This document shows, piece by piece, positions 44,068 through 52,111 of a stretch of 64,000 bases of DNA. The stretch covers positions 124,001 through 188,000 of the forward strand of contig NZ_JAALGE010000001.1 of NCBI RefSeq assembly GCF_011057645.1. Direction: 5' to 3'. Below the pieces are notes generated by a model. The model made no database searches, had not been told where the DNA came from, and was given only the letters and a program-made list of their open reading frames with translations. Source of the stretch: Marisediminicola senii (GTDB lineage Bacteria > Actinomycetota > Actinomycetes > Actinomycetales > Microbacteriaceae). The number at the start of each line of letters is the position of its first letter. Position 1 is the stretch's first letter. Position numbers and translations under genes: made by a program.

Positions 44068-44823
44068 ATGGTGCACGCGTTTCGCGCAGTGTTCGGCGCA
44101 TACGCGCTCGCGTGCCTGCTGGTGGTGCTCTGGCCCACGCCCGTCGACCGGCCGGCGGCTCGGCAGCTGGATGCGGTCATCGCGCTCGCTCAGCGGGTGG
44201 GGTTCGAGGTGGTGACCTATGCGCGCATCGAGGTCGCCGCGAACGTCGTGATGTTCGCGCTGCTCGCCGCATTCGCCGTGCTCGCGCTGCCCCGCCTGCG
44301 CTGGTGGATCGTGCCCGTGCTGTGCGCGGGGTTGTCGGGTTCCATCGAGCTCGTTCAGTTTCTGTTCATAGAAGCGAGGTTCGCTTCGGTAATGGATGTC
44401 GCGGCGAACGGCATCGGTGGCGCGCTGGGCACCGCGGTCGCGATCGTCGGCCGCCGAGGCATCGGCGGGCCGGGGGCGCCCGCCGCAGCATCCATCGACA
44501 CAGCAGCCAGGCCAGCCGACACCGCGCCAGCCGACACCGCGCCAGCCGACACCAGGCCAGCCGAGACCGCGCCAGCCGCCCCCGGACCAATCCACCCAAG
44601 ACCAGCCGAGACCGAGAGCGGGCGACCCGTGACCACCCAGATCTGCGCGCCCGTGCTCGCCTTCGGCGCGCTGCTCGCAGCCGTCACCCGTCGTCGGCTC
44701 GACCGCGCCCGCCGCTGCGCTCTGTGCGGCAGGCAGACCGGCACCCCTGTCGCCACCTACGGCAGCTACCGGTTCTGCTCTACCTCGCACGCGGGGGAGT
44801 GGCACCAGTACTCGGTGATGTGA
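44068..44823 (+). CDS. VanZ family membrane protein with C-terminal Cys motif
   Basis: 251-residue protein. The first ~135 residues are a VanZ domain with four helices and the family tract AGLSGSIELVQFLFIEARFA, then SVMDVAANGIGGALGT. VanZ gives low-level teicoplanin resistance in enterococci, but most homologues are uncharacterised. A linker of 15-bp/5-residue repeats (ADTAP type) follows at ~148-175. A hydrophobic stretch then leads to a Cys-rich end: CALCG, then FCSTSH, which could bind a metal. ATG at 44068. A GTG at 44629 could start the tail as a separate 64-residue protein, but it lacks a ribosome-binding site. Confidence 0.8.
   Translation: MVHAFRAVFGAYALACLLVVLWPTPVDRPAARQLDAVIALAQRVGFEVVTYARIEVAANVVMFALLAAFAVLALPRLRWWIVPVLCAGLSGSIELVQFLFIEARFASVMDVAANGIGGALGTAVAIVGRRGIGGPGAPAAASIDTAARPADTAPADTAPADTRPAETAPAAPGPIHPRPAETESGRPVTTQICAPVLAFGALLAAVTRRRLDRARRCALCGRQTGTPVATYGSYRFCSTSHAGEWHQYSVM
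44511..44585 (+). repeat. 15-bp in-frame repeat, 5 copies, in the VanZ gene
   Basis: GCCAGCCGACACCGC is repeated exactly twice and three more times with changes. It encodes Pro-Ala-Asp-Thr-Ala units that form the linker between the VanZ domain and the Cys-rich tail. Confidence 0.92.
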
Positions 44824-44827
44824 GCGC

Positions 44828-45799
44828 TCAGGGGTTCTCGAGCACCAGGTTCTCGTGCAGGAACGCGATGATGCGCGACCGCAGGTCATCGTCGAGCATC
44901 GCGATCGAATGCATCGCGCCGTCCACCGTGATGTAGGTCGTCGGCACCCCGGCCTCCCGCAGCGCAGAGACCAGCGCGTCTGACTGCTCCTGCGGAATGA
45001 TCTCGTTCGTCGAGTGCGCCACGAACACCGGCGGGTCGCTCGGGTCGACGAAGTACAGCGGCGATGCCGCTTCCGCCTGCGGGCAGTCGGCGTACGACGC
45101 GCAGCCGAGGTAGTCGAGTTGGATGCTCCGGAATCCGGGTTCCACGCCGCCGAGGGCGAAGCCGTTCGTTGTCAGGTCGACCGGTCCGCTCAGGTCGACC
45201 ACGGCGGCGACCCGCGACCCGTCGGTCAGGTCTCCGGTGCCCTCGAGCCCGAGCAGCGCCGCGAGGTTGCCGCCGGCCGAACCTCCGAACGCCCCGATGC
45301 GGTCGGGGTCGATGTTGAAGCGTTCCGCCTGCTCGTCGTCGCGCAGCCAGCGCACTGCAGCACGCACGTCGTCGATCGCGGCCGGGAACGTGTTCTCCGG
45401 TGCGAGCCGGTAGTTCACCGACACTCCGACGAATCCCTCGGAGGCCAGCCATTCGCAGACGCTGCGCCAGTAGATGCCCGCCTTGTCGCCCTGGCGCCAG
45501 CTACCGCCGTGGATCGACATGACCACGGGGCGGGGAGCCGAGACGGCGGCGCTGGCAGTGCCGGAGACGGTCACCGGGTCGGTGTTCTCCGGGAGGCACA
45601 CATCGAGCAGGGTGTCGTCGGCCGCCGACCCGAACGCGAGGTCCTCGACGACCGAGATACCCGTGTAGGTCTCGAGCACCGGAAGCGGCGTCGTCGAGGT
45701 GTCCTCGACCGTGGCATCCGGAGTATCGCCAACCGGGGCGCAGCCACCGAGCACGAGAAGTGCGCCGATCGCGAGCGCGAGAACCCGAGTGATTGCCAT
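44828..45799 (-). CDS. Secreted lipoprotein esterase, alpha/beta hydrolase fold
   Basis: Carboxylesterase/lipase-like hydrolase of 323 residues. The signal peptide ends in the lipobox LGGC (Cys20), so it is anchored outside the membrane. The oxyanion motif is MSIHGGSWRQG near residue 98. The nucleophile Ser lies in FGGSAGGN near residue 176, and the catalytic His in DGAMHS near the C-terminus. These fit the BD-FAE/hormone-sensitive-lipase-like group. The ATG at 45799 starts the signal peptide. It converges on the VanZ gene with only 4 bp between the stops. Substrate unknown. Confidence 0.88.
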   Translation of the reverse strand: MAITRVLALAIGALLVLGGCAPVGDTPDATVEDTSTTPLPVLETYTGISVVEDLAFGSAADDTLLDVCLPENTDPVTVSGTASAAVSAPRPVVMSIHGGSWRQGDKAGIYWRSVCEWLASEGFVGVSVNYRLAPENTFPAAIDDVRAAVRWLRDDEQAERFNIDPDRIGAFGGSAGGNLAALLGLEGTGDLTDGSRVAAVVDLSGPVDLTTNGFALGGVEPGFRSIQLDYLGCASYADCPQAEAASPLYFVDPSDPPVFVAHSTNEIIPQEQSDALVSALREAGVPTTYITVDGAMHSIAMLDDDLRSRIIAFLHENLVLENP

Positions 45800-45825
45800 G
45801 GTGAATCCACCGTAGCGGCACCGTC

Positions 45826-45886
45826 GCGGGCCCGATGAACGGGGCAGGAGAGCTGCGGGCCCCCAGTAGACGGGGTCAGGAGACCT
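45826..45886. repeat. ~30-bp imperfect tandem repeat across an SDR stop codon
   Basis: A 29-base unit (45826-45854) and a 32-base unit (45855-45886) share GCGGGCCC, then ACGGGG and CAGGAGA, with small indels. The stop of the SDR gene (45876-45878) is in the second unit, so the first looks like a decayed duplicate of that gene end. Confidence 0.65.
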
Positions 45887-46646
45887 GCAGGCCCCCGTTG
45901 ATGTCGTAGGTCGCGGCGGTGATGAAACCGGCATCCTCGCTGAGCAGGAACGTGATCAGTGCCGCGACGTCCGACGGCGTTCCGACCCGTCCGACCAGGA
46001 TGTCGGCCGACATCTCGCTCTTGCGCTCGTCGCTGAGCGTGCCTCCCATGATGTCGGTGTCGATCGGTCCCGGCGCCACCGCGTTGACGGTGATGCCGTG
46101 TTCGCCCATCTCGCGGGCGAGTGCCCGGGTGAAGCCGATGATGCCGGCCTTCGATGCGCTGTAGGCGACCTTCGAGTAGGTGCCGCCGCCGCGCTGTGCG
46201 GAGATCGACGAGACGCTGACGATGCGCCCGAGCCGGCGTTCGATCATGCCGCGCAGCACGCGCTGCGACACGATGAACGTGCCGCGCATGTTGATGGCGA
46301 AGACGCGGTCCCACGCCTCGACGGTCTCCGACATGAACTCGGTGGGCGAGCTGATGCCCGCGAGGTTCGCGAGGCCGACGATGGGCGGCAGTTCGGCTTC
46401 CACGCGGGAGATGGCGGCGTCGACGGATGCCTCGTCCGAGACGTCCGCGCCGACGCCGAGTGCGCGCACGCCGCGCCGCGTGGCGATGTCTGCCGCGGCG
46501 TCGGCTGCGGCATCCGCATCGATATCGAGGATGGCGATGGACCAGCCCGCTGCCGCGAGGCGGTCGGCGGTGACTCGGCCGATTCCCCGCGCTGAGGCGG
46601 CTCCGGTGAGGACGACGGTGCGCTCGGTCGGGAAGTGGGTCAGCAT
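45876..46646 (-). CDS. SDR family NAD(P)-dependent oxidoreductase (FabG-like)
   Basis: Classical short-chain dehydrogenase of 256 residues. The cofactor loop is LTGAASARGIGRVTADRLAA near residue 13. The catalytic Tyr-x-x-x-Lys is YSASKAG near residue 158, after IVSVSSISAQRGG. PGPIDTDIMGG and the C-terminal ITAATYDINGGLQVS are typical. The ATG at 46646 starts just before the Rossmann fold. It is divergent from a GntP-type permease, which hints at a sugar-acid or polyol substrate, but sequence alone does not decide it. Confidence 0.88.
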   Translation of the reverse strand: MLTHFPTERTVVLTGAASARGIGRVTADRLAAAGWSIAILDIDADAAADAAADIATRRGVRALGVGADVSDEASVDAAISRVEAELPPIVGLANLAGISSPTEFMSETVEAWDRVFAINMRGTFIVSQRVLRGMIERRLGRIVSVSSISAQRGGGTYSKVAYSASKAGIIGFTRALAREMGEHGITVNAVAPGPIDTDIMGGTLSDERKSEMSADILVGRVGTPSDVAALITFLLSEDAGFITAATYDINGGLQVS

Positions 46647-46663
46647 GGGTCTCGTTCCTGTCA

Positions 46664-46678
46664 GGTGCCGGTGGCACC
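46664..46678. promoter_or_regulatory. Palindrome, possible operator between the SDR and gntP genes
   Basis: GGTGCC-GGT-GGCACC is a perfect 6-bp inverted repeat with a three-base centre, 18 bp upstream of the SDR start in the 191-bp divergent spacer. No regulator gene is adjacent, so its use is uncertain. Confidence 0.4.
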
Positions 46679-46837
46679 GCGGGCGGTTCCGGGTGCGCCC
46701 GCCGTGGGATGAGATCCGTCGCCATCGTGCGGGTCGCTGGCACCGATTATGCCAACCGGATTGCGATGCGCGAAACATTCGGACACAGTGGACTGCGTCG
46801 GGCACCGTCGCCCGGCAGTTGCTCCCGAGGGGGATCC

Positions 46838-48337
46838 GTGGACATCCAATTGCTTCTCGCGCTCGTTCTGGGAATCGCGACGATCGTCGTGCTCGTGCTG
46901 CGCACCCGCCTCGATGCCTTCGTCGCCCTGCTAATCGCCTCCCTGGTCACCGGGGCCGTCGCGGGCCAGTCCGCCCTCGGCATCGTCACGTCGATCACCA
47001 CCGGGTTCGGCAACACGCTGGCCTCGATCGGCATCGTGATCGGGCTCGGCGTCGCGATCGGCAAGATCCTCGAGGTCTCCGGGGCAGCCACCGCACTGGC
47101 GAAGGCGTTCCTCAAGGTCTTCGGCAAGGGCCGCGAACCGTGGGCCATGGGCACCGTCGGGGCCCTGGTCTCCATCCCGGTGTTCTGCGACTCCGGCTAC
47201 GTGATAATGAACCCGCTCGCCCGGTCGATCGCCCGCGTCAAGAGGGCTGGCTATGTCACCCTCGCCCTTGCGCTCGGTTGTGGCATGACCCTGACGCACC
47301 ACCTCGTGCCGCCCACTCCCGGGCCGCTCGCAGTGGCGGGAATCCTCGGCGCCGATCTCGGTGCCCTCATCCTCACCGGGCTCGCGTTCACCGTGATCCT
47401 GCTGCCGATCGTCGTGCTCTACGCCCGCTGGATCGGCCCGAAGCTCGAGTCCTCGGTCTCCGAGGAGGTGCAGCGAGCCGTGTACGGAAAGGTGCGCACC
47501 GCCCGCAGCGGCGGCTCGGTCGACGGCAGCCGTTCTTCGGTGGCGGTCACCGAACGCACCACGACCGCCGATGACGACGACAACGACGACATAGCCGACC
47601 CGATCGTCGACCTCGGCACGCCGCCCGCCGGAGCGAAGCCGCACCGCGTCGGCGCGCTGCTCGGCTCGGTTCCCCTGGTGCTTCCGCTGCTGCTCATCGT
47701 GCTCAACACGGTCACCGGCGCCATCGACCAGAGCAACCAGGGCGTGATCGGCGGCGAATACACCCCGTCCGACTGGGTCGTACCGTTCGCCTTCCTCGGC
47801 AACCCCGTCGTCGCCCTCATCATCGGCGTTCTGCTCGCCGTCTACCTGCTGCTGCCGAGGTGGACTCCCCGCACCAAGGTGCAGGGCTGGTTCGCGGATG
47901 CCGCGGCATCCGCAGGCCTGATCCTGCTGATCACCGGGGCGGGCGGTGCCCTCGGGCAGGTACTGCGCGACTCGGGCGTCGGCGACGCGCTTGCCGAGGC
48001 CATCGCCGCGACGCCGCTTCCGGCATTCCTCGTGCCGTTCCTCGTCGCCACCCTCGTGCGCCTCGCCCAGGGCTCCGGAACCGTCGCAATGATCACGGCC
48101 GCATCGGTCACGGCCCCGCTGGTCACCACCCTCGGCATCGACCCGATCGTCGCGGCCATCGCCTGCACCGCTGGTTCGATGGTGTTCAGCTATTTTAACG
48201 ACTCCTACTTCTGGGTCGTCACCCGCTTCACCGGGCTCAGCGGCACCGCCGCCCTCAAAGGCTGGTCGGGCATCACGACGGCGGTCTGGGCAGGGTCGAT
48301 CCCGCTGCTGTTCCTCACCAACCTCATCCTCGGGTGA
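46838..48337 (+). CDS. Gluconate:H+ symporter (GntP family)
   Basis: Inner-membrane permease of 499 residues in the GntP family, which imports gluconate or related sugar acids with protons. About 12-13 hydrophobic segments are visible. Family tracts are GFGNTLASIGIVIGLGVAIG near residue 55, SIPVFCDSGYVIMNPLARSI near residue 112, and GSGTVAMITAASVTAP near residue 415. A long acidic cytosolic loop (TTTADDDDNDD) sits near residue 245. The GTG start at 46838 is preceded by AGGGGG. It is divergent from the SDR gene. Confidence 0.9.
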   Translation: MDIQLLLALVLGIATIVVLVLRTRLDAFVALLIASLVTGAVAGQSALGIVTSITTGFGNTLASIGIVIGLGVAIGKILEVSGAATALAKAFLKVFGKGREPWAMGTVGALVSIPVFCDSGYVIMNPLARSIARVKRAGYVTLALALGCGMTLTHHLVPPTPGPLAVAGILGADLGALILTGLAFTVILLPIVVLYARWIGPKLESSVSEEVQRAVYGKVRTARSGGSVDGSRSSVAVTERTTTADDDDNDDIADPIVDLGTPPAGAKPHRVGALLGSVPLVLPLLLIVLNTVTGAIDQSNQGVIGGEYTPSDWVVPFAFLGNPVVALIIGVLLAVYLLLPRWTPRTKVQGWFADAAASAGLILLITGAGGALGQVLRDSGVGDALAEAIAATPLPAFLVPFLVATLVRLAQGSGTVAMITAASVTAPLVTTLGIDPIVAAIACTAGSMVFSYFNDSYFWVVTRFTGLSGTAALKGWSGITTAVWAGSIPLLFLTNLILG

Positions 48338-48349
48338 TCCGGAATCACC
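48333..48349. terminator. Weak hairpin at the gntP stop
   Basis: GGTGAT pairs with ATCACC across five bases; the stop codon lies in the left arm. It is short and has no T-tract, so it is a weak terminator at best. Confidence 0.3.
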
Positions 48350-48636
48350 GGCATTCCTCGCGAACTCGACGTATGTCGTGTAACGTAAGGCGGTCGGCTC
48401 TTGACACCGCGATCGTGCGGATGGGTTTGTAAGTCACTGTGGGCCGGTACCTCACCGAACGGATATGGACTCCGGGCGTGCGCTGATCAATAGCGTGGTG
48501 AGTTTTCACAATGTGTGTGAAACGGCCCCGAACGGTTCTGTTCAGGTGTGCGCTCGTGTTACGAGACACCTGTTCGATCTCTGACTGCTTGGGTTCTAGC
48601 AGCACGGGTCTACACCGGACCCTGCGTTGCCATGCA
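48338..48636 (+). promoter_or_regulatory. Long, structured leader of the helicase gene
   Basis: This 299-bp stretch holds no convincing gene. A TTGACA box lies at 48401-48406, with TTTGTA 19 bp downstream, so a transcript could carry a leader of about 200 bases. The leader contains the hairpin at 48543-48572. Long leaders are common for cold-induced DEAD-box helicase genes; regulation here is inferred. Confidence 0.45.
48543..48572 (+). other. Leader hairpin with three-base bulge
   Basis: CAGGTGT (48543-48549) pairs with ACACCTG (48566-48572), and CTCGT pairs with ACGAG inside, closing a GTT loop. Three bases (GCG) bulge from the left arm. That makes 12 base pairs, about 65-95 bases before the helicase start. 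Confidence 0.7.
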
Positions 48637-50853
48637 ATGACAACAACCCAGAATCCCTTACCTATGGCTAATTTCAAGAAGCCCTACAACTCTGACTCCC
48701 GCGGTTCCGCGCCTCGCGGCGGTGGCCCGTCGTCGGCACCGAAGAAGCGCTGGACCCCGGATGACCGTGCTGCTCGCACCGGTGACCGCCCCGCCAGCGG
48801 CGGCCCCGCGACCGGTGGCCGACGTCCGAACTGGACCCCGGCCGAGAACCGTCCCGCGCGCGGCGAACGCCCCCAGCGCGGCGCATACGGCGACCGCCCC
48901 AACCGTGGAGACGACCGTCCCTCATACGGCGACCGTCCGAACCGCGGCGGCGACCGCACCGAGCGTCCGTCGTACGGCGACCGCAACGACCGCCCCCAGC
49001 GCACCGAGCGTCCCTCCTACGGCGACCGCAACAACCGCGGCACCGACCGTCCCTCGTACGGCGACCGCAACGACCGCTCGTCGAACGACCGCCCCGCATA
49101 CGGCGACCGCCCGCAGCGCACCGAACGCCCGTCGTACAACAACGACCGCCCGCAGCGCACCGAGCGTCCGTCGTACAACAACGACCGCCCGTCATACGGC
49201 GACCGCAACAACCGCGGCACCGACCGCCCTTCGTACGGCGACCGCAACGACCGTGGCTCAGACCGTCCGTCCTACGGCGACCGCAACGACCGCTCGGCGA
49301 GCGACCGTCCCGCATACGGCGACCGCCCCGCATACGGCGACCGCCCGAACCGCGGTGCAGACCGCCCGGTGTACAACGACCGCCCGCAGCGCACCGAGCG
49401 CCCGTCCTACGGCGACCGCAACGACCGCACGTCGAGTGACCGCCCCCAGCGCACCGAGCGCCCGTCGTACGGCGACCGCAATGACCGCACCTCGTCGTAC
49501 GGCAACAACCGTCCGGCCCGCGACGACGGACGCCCCTCCTACAGCGACCGCCCGACCCGTGGTTTCGAAGAGCGCCGCGCCCCGCGCAGCTCCGACATGT
49601 ACCCGTCGCGCGACGCCAAGAGCGGCCCGCACGAAGACGTCGTGCTCGAGCGCCTCGAAGCCAAGGTGATCACCGCCAAGGACATCGAGGGCAAGACGTT
49701 CGGCGACCTCGGCCTCGGTGACAACATCACCCGCCAGCTCGCCACCATGGGAGCGGAGTCGCCCTTCCCGATCCAGGCCGCCACCATCCCCGACGTACTC
49801 GCCGGACGCGACGTGCTCGGCCGCGGAAAGACCGGATCCGGCAAGACCATTGCCTTCGGTGCACCGCTCGTCGAGCGCCTCATGGAGAACAACGGAGCCA
49901 AGGGCCGCAAGCCCGGCCGCCTCCCGCGTGCCCTGATCCTCGCCCCGACCCGCGAGCTGGCGATGCAGATCGACCGCACCATCCAGCCCATCGCGCGCTC
50001 CGTCGGCCTGTTCACCACCACGATCGTCGGTGGCGTTCCGCAGTACAAGCAGGTCTCCGCCCTCCAGCGCGGCACCGACATCATCATCGCGACCCCCGGT
50101 CGCGTCGAAGACCTCGTCGAACAGGGTCGCCTCGACCTGAGCAAGGTCACCACGACCGTGCTCGACGAAGCCGACCACATGTGCGACCTCGGGTTCCTCG
50201 AGCCCGTGCAGCGCATCCTCAAGGAGACCCAGGACGGCGGCCAGAAGCTGCTGTTCTCGGCCACCCTCGACAAGGGCGTCGCAACCCTGGTCAAGCAGTT
50301 CCTCGTCAACCCGTCGGTGCACGAAGTCGCCGGTGAAGACCAGGCCTCGTCGACCATCGACCACCGCGTGCTCCTCATCGAGCAGCGCGACAAGCGCTCC
50401 ATCATCACCGAGCTCGCCTCGGGCGCCGGCAAGACGCTGATCTTCGCCCGTACCCGTGCGTTCGCAGAAGAGCTCGCCGACCAGCTCGAAGACGCCGGCG
50501 TTCCCGCCACGTCGCTGCACGGTGACCTCAACCAGTCGCGCCGCACGCGCAACCTCCAGCTGCTGACCAGCGGCCGGGTCAACGTGCTCGTCGCGACCGA
50601 CGTTGCGGCACGCGGCATCCACGTCGACGACATCAGCCTGGTGATCCAGGCCGACGCCCCCGACGAGTACAAGTCCTACCTGCACCGCGCCGGCCGCACC
50701 GGTCGCGCCGGCAAGACCGGAACCGTCGTGACGCTCGTCTCCAAGTCGCGCAAGCGCCGCATGGACGAGCTGCTCGACCGCGCCGACATCGAGGCATCGT
50801 ACGTTCCGGCTCGTCCGGGCGACCACGTGCTCACCGAGCTCGCCGCGCTGTAG
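48637..50853 (+). CDS. DEAD-box RNA helicase with long repeat-rich N-terminal tail
   Basis: ATP-dependent RNA helicase of 738 residues. The core (about 350-735) has the Q motif context PFPIQAATIP, motif I GKTGSGKT near residue 398, the GG/TPGR tract IIIATPGRVEDL, motif II as LDEADHM near residue 509, motif III SAT, and motif VI HRAGRTGRAG near residue 683. Residues ~15-335 are a low-complexity tail made of DRPSYGDRN-type units, rich in Arg, Asp, Tyr, Gly and Asn. Most bacterial DEAD-box proteins carry such tails at the C-terminus. The ATG at 48637 is used; a second ATG at 48664 begins MANFKKP and is an equally good start. Confidence 0.9.
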   Translation: MTTTQNPLPMANFKKPYNSDSRGSAPRGGGPSSAPKKRWTPDDRAARTGDRPASGGPATGGRRPNWTPAENRPARGERPQRGAYGDRPNRGDDRPSYGDRPNRGGDRTERPSYGDRNDRPQRTERPSYGDRNNRGTDRPSYGDRNDRSSNDRPAYGDRPQRTERPSYNNDRPQRTERPSYNNDRPSYGDRNNRGTDRPSYGDRNDRGSDRPSYGDRNDRSASDRPAYGDRPAYGDRPNRGADRPVYNDRPQRTERPSYGDRNDRTSSDRPQRTERPSYGDRNDRTSSYGNNRPARDDGRPSYSDRPTRGFEERRAPRSSDMYPSRDAKSGPHEDVVLERLEAKVITAKDIEGKTFGDLGLGDNITRQLATMGAESPFPIQAATIPDVLAGRDVLGRGKTGSGKTIAFGAPLVERLMENNGAKGRKPGRLPRALILAPTRELAMQIDRTIQPIARSVGLFTTTIVGGVPQYKQVSALQRGTDIIIATPGRVEDLVEQGRLDLSKVTTTVLDEADHMCDLGFLEPVQRILKETQDGGQKLLFSATLDKGVATLVKQFLVNPSVHEVAGEDQASSTIDHRVLLIEQRDKRSIITELASGAGKTLIFARTRAFAEELADQLEDAGVPATSLHGDLNQSRRTRNLQLLTSGRVNVLVATDVAARGIHVDDISLVIQADAPDEYKSYLHRAGRTGRAGKTGTVVTLVSKSRKRRMDELLDRADIEASYVPARPGDHVLTELAAL
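48870..49560 (+). repeat. Coding tandem repeats of the helicase tail
   Basis: Irregular repeats built from codons for (T/S)DRPSYGDRN(D/N)R and PQRTERPSY units, about 20 copies of the DRP(S/A)Y core. DNA units are 24-60 bases long and mutually similar, so recombination between them could change tail length. Confidence 0.85.
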
Positions 50854-50869
50854 CAAGCACCAGCCACGT

Positions 50870-50899
50870 CAGGCGTCCACTCTCGCGAGTGGGCGCCTG
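50870..50899. terminator. Bidirectional terminator between helicase and CDF genes
   Basis: CAGGCG-T-CCACTC pairs with GAGTGG-G-CGCCTG around a TCGC loop, with one mismatch. It lies 17 bp after the helicase stop and serves the convergent CDF gene as well. Confidence 0.8.
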
Positions 50900-50966
50900 T
50901 CGTGCGTTAACCCGTGGGGTGCGAGGGCGAGTGGATGCTGCCGCCACCGTCCCTCGACGATGCGCG

Positions 50967-51884
50967 TCAGCGGTGCTGGTGAGCCTCGTGCTCCGCGTGC
51001 TCGGAGGGCTCGAGCTGGAACGTGGAGTGCTCGACGTCGAAGTGCCCGGCGAGACACTCCGACAGCTCGTCGAGCAGGCGGCCCGTGTCACCGGTCGCGA
51101 ACACCTCGGGCGCGACAACGACATGCGCCGAGAACACGGCGACCCCCGGCGTGATGGACCAGACGTGAACGTCGTGCACGCCGACGACGCCGGCCGTGCC
51201 GAGCACGTGGTCGCGGATCATCGCCACATCTGTTCCCCGCGGTGCCGACTGGCTCAGCACCCGCATCGCGTCGCGCAGCAACAGCAGGGCGCGCGGAAGG
51301 ATGAGGCCGGCGACCACGAGTGACGCGATGCCGTCTGCCGCGACGAACCCGGTCAGCAGGATGACCACTGCCGAGATGATCACGGCGATCGACCCGATGA
51401 GGTCGCCCAGCACCTCGAGGTACGCGCCGCGCATATTGATCGAGTCGGCGGCGCCCCCGCGCAGCACGAGCAGGCTCGCCACGTTCGCGGCAGCACCCAC
51501 GACCGCCACGACGAGCATCGGCAGCGCGAGGATCTCGACCGTCGAGGGGTCGACGAGCCTTCGCACCCCCTCGACGGCGACGAATCCGACGATTCCGAGC
51601 AGCAGGGCGCCGTTCACCACGGCCGCGAACACCTCGACCCTGCGATTGCCGTAGGTGCGGGTATCGGTCGCCGGCCGCGCCGCGATGCCGAGCGCCACCA
51701 GGGCGACGACGAGGCCGGTCAGGTCGGAGAGCATGTGACCGGCATCGGCGAGCAGGGCGAGGGAGCCGGATGCCACGGCCCCGACCACCTCGACGACCAG
51801 CACGACCGCGACGATGCAGATCGCGATCACCAGGCGTCGACGGTTGGTGAGGCCACCACCATCGTGTCCGTGCGCATGCCCCAT
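50967..51884 (-). CDS. Cation diffusion facilitator (zinc/metal exporter)
   Basis: Membrane metal/proton antiporter of 305 residues that lowers cytosolic Zn or a similar divalent ion. The His-rich N-terminus (GHAHGHDGGG) is followed by six helices. The helix II metal site is LLADAGHMLSDLTGLVVALV near residue 44, and the helix V site is EVLGDLIGSIAVIISA near residue 157. The cytosolic C-terminal ferredoxin-like domain contains VHDVHVWSITPG. The end is His-rich (HAEHEAHQHR). The HxxxD pattern in both helices fits the CzcD-like zinc group. ATG start at 51884. Confidence 0.93.
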   Translation of the reverse strand: MGHAHGHDGGGLTNRRRLVIAICIVAVVLVVEVVGAVASGSLALLADAGHMLSDLTGLVVALVALGIAARPATDTRTYGNRRVEVFAAVVNGALLLGIVGFVAVEGVRRLVDPSTVEILALPMLVVAVVGAAANVASLLVLRGGAADSINMRGAYLEVLGDLIGSIAVIISAVVILLTGFVAADGIASLVVAGLILPRALLLLRDAMRVLSQSAPRGTDVAMIRDHVLGTAGVVGVHDVHVWSITPGVAVFSAHVVVAPEVFATGDTGRLLDELSECLAGHFDVEHSTFQLEPSEHAEHEAHQHR

Positions 51885-51989
51885 TCCGCCCAGTGTAGGA
51901 ACCCCGGATGGGACTGGCTAGGGAGTCGGCGCTGTCGGGAATGACCACCGTTCTCAGCATGGCCGTGGTTCTCGCCACACACTGCCCGA

Positions 51990-52007
51990 GTTAACGCCAC
52001 GTGAAAG
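51990..52007 (+). promoter_or_regulatory. Possible Pho-type box upstream of the nucleotidase
   Basis: GTTAACG (51990-51996) and GTGAAAG (52001-52007) form a direct repeat with an 11-bp period, the spacing of OmpR/PhoB-family sites. It is 105 bp upstream of a secreted 5'-nucleotidase, a typical phosphate-starvation gene. No response regulator is in the window. Confidence 0.4.
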
Positions 52008-52111
52008 ATTCGACATTTGCTGGAGCGCAGCGACCTTCGCGGGATAAGGTCACCGGGTGCCCCCCGAATGGGGGCGATCACGCCGTCGACCCCCACGAAG
52101 AGGCCACACCT

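Noticed and set aside
44629-44823. A separate 64-residue gene for the Cys-rich tail after VanZ
   Set aside because: The GTG has no ribosome-binding site and the frame is continuous with the VanZ gene through an in-frame repeat, so a single protein is simpler.
48870-49560. Repeats in the helicase gene as a CRISPR array
   Set aside because: Units vary in length, have no unique spacers, and stay in one reading frame encoding the protein tail.
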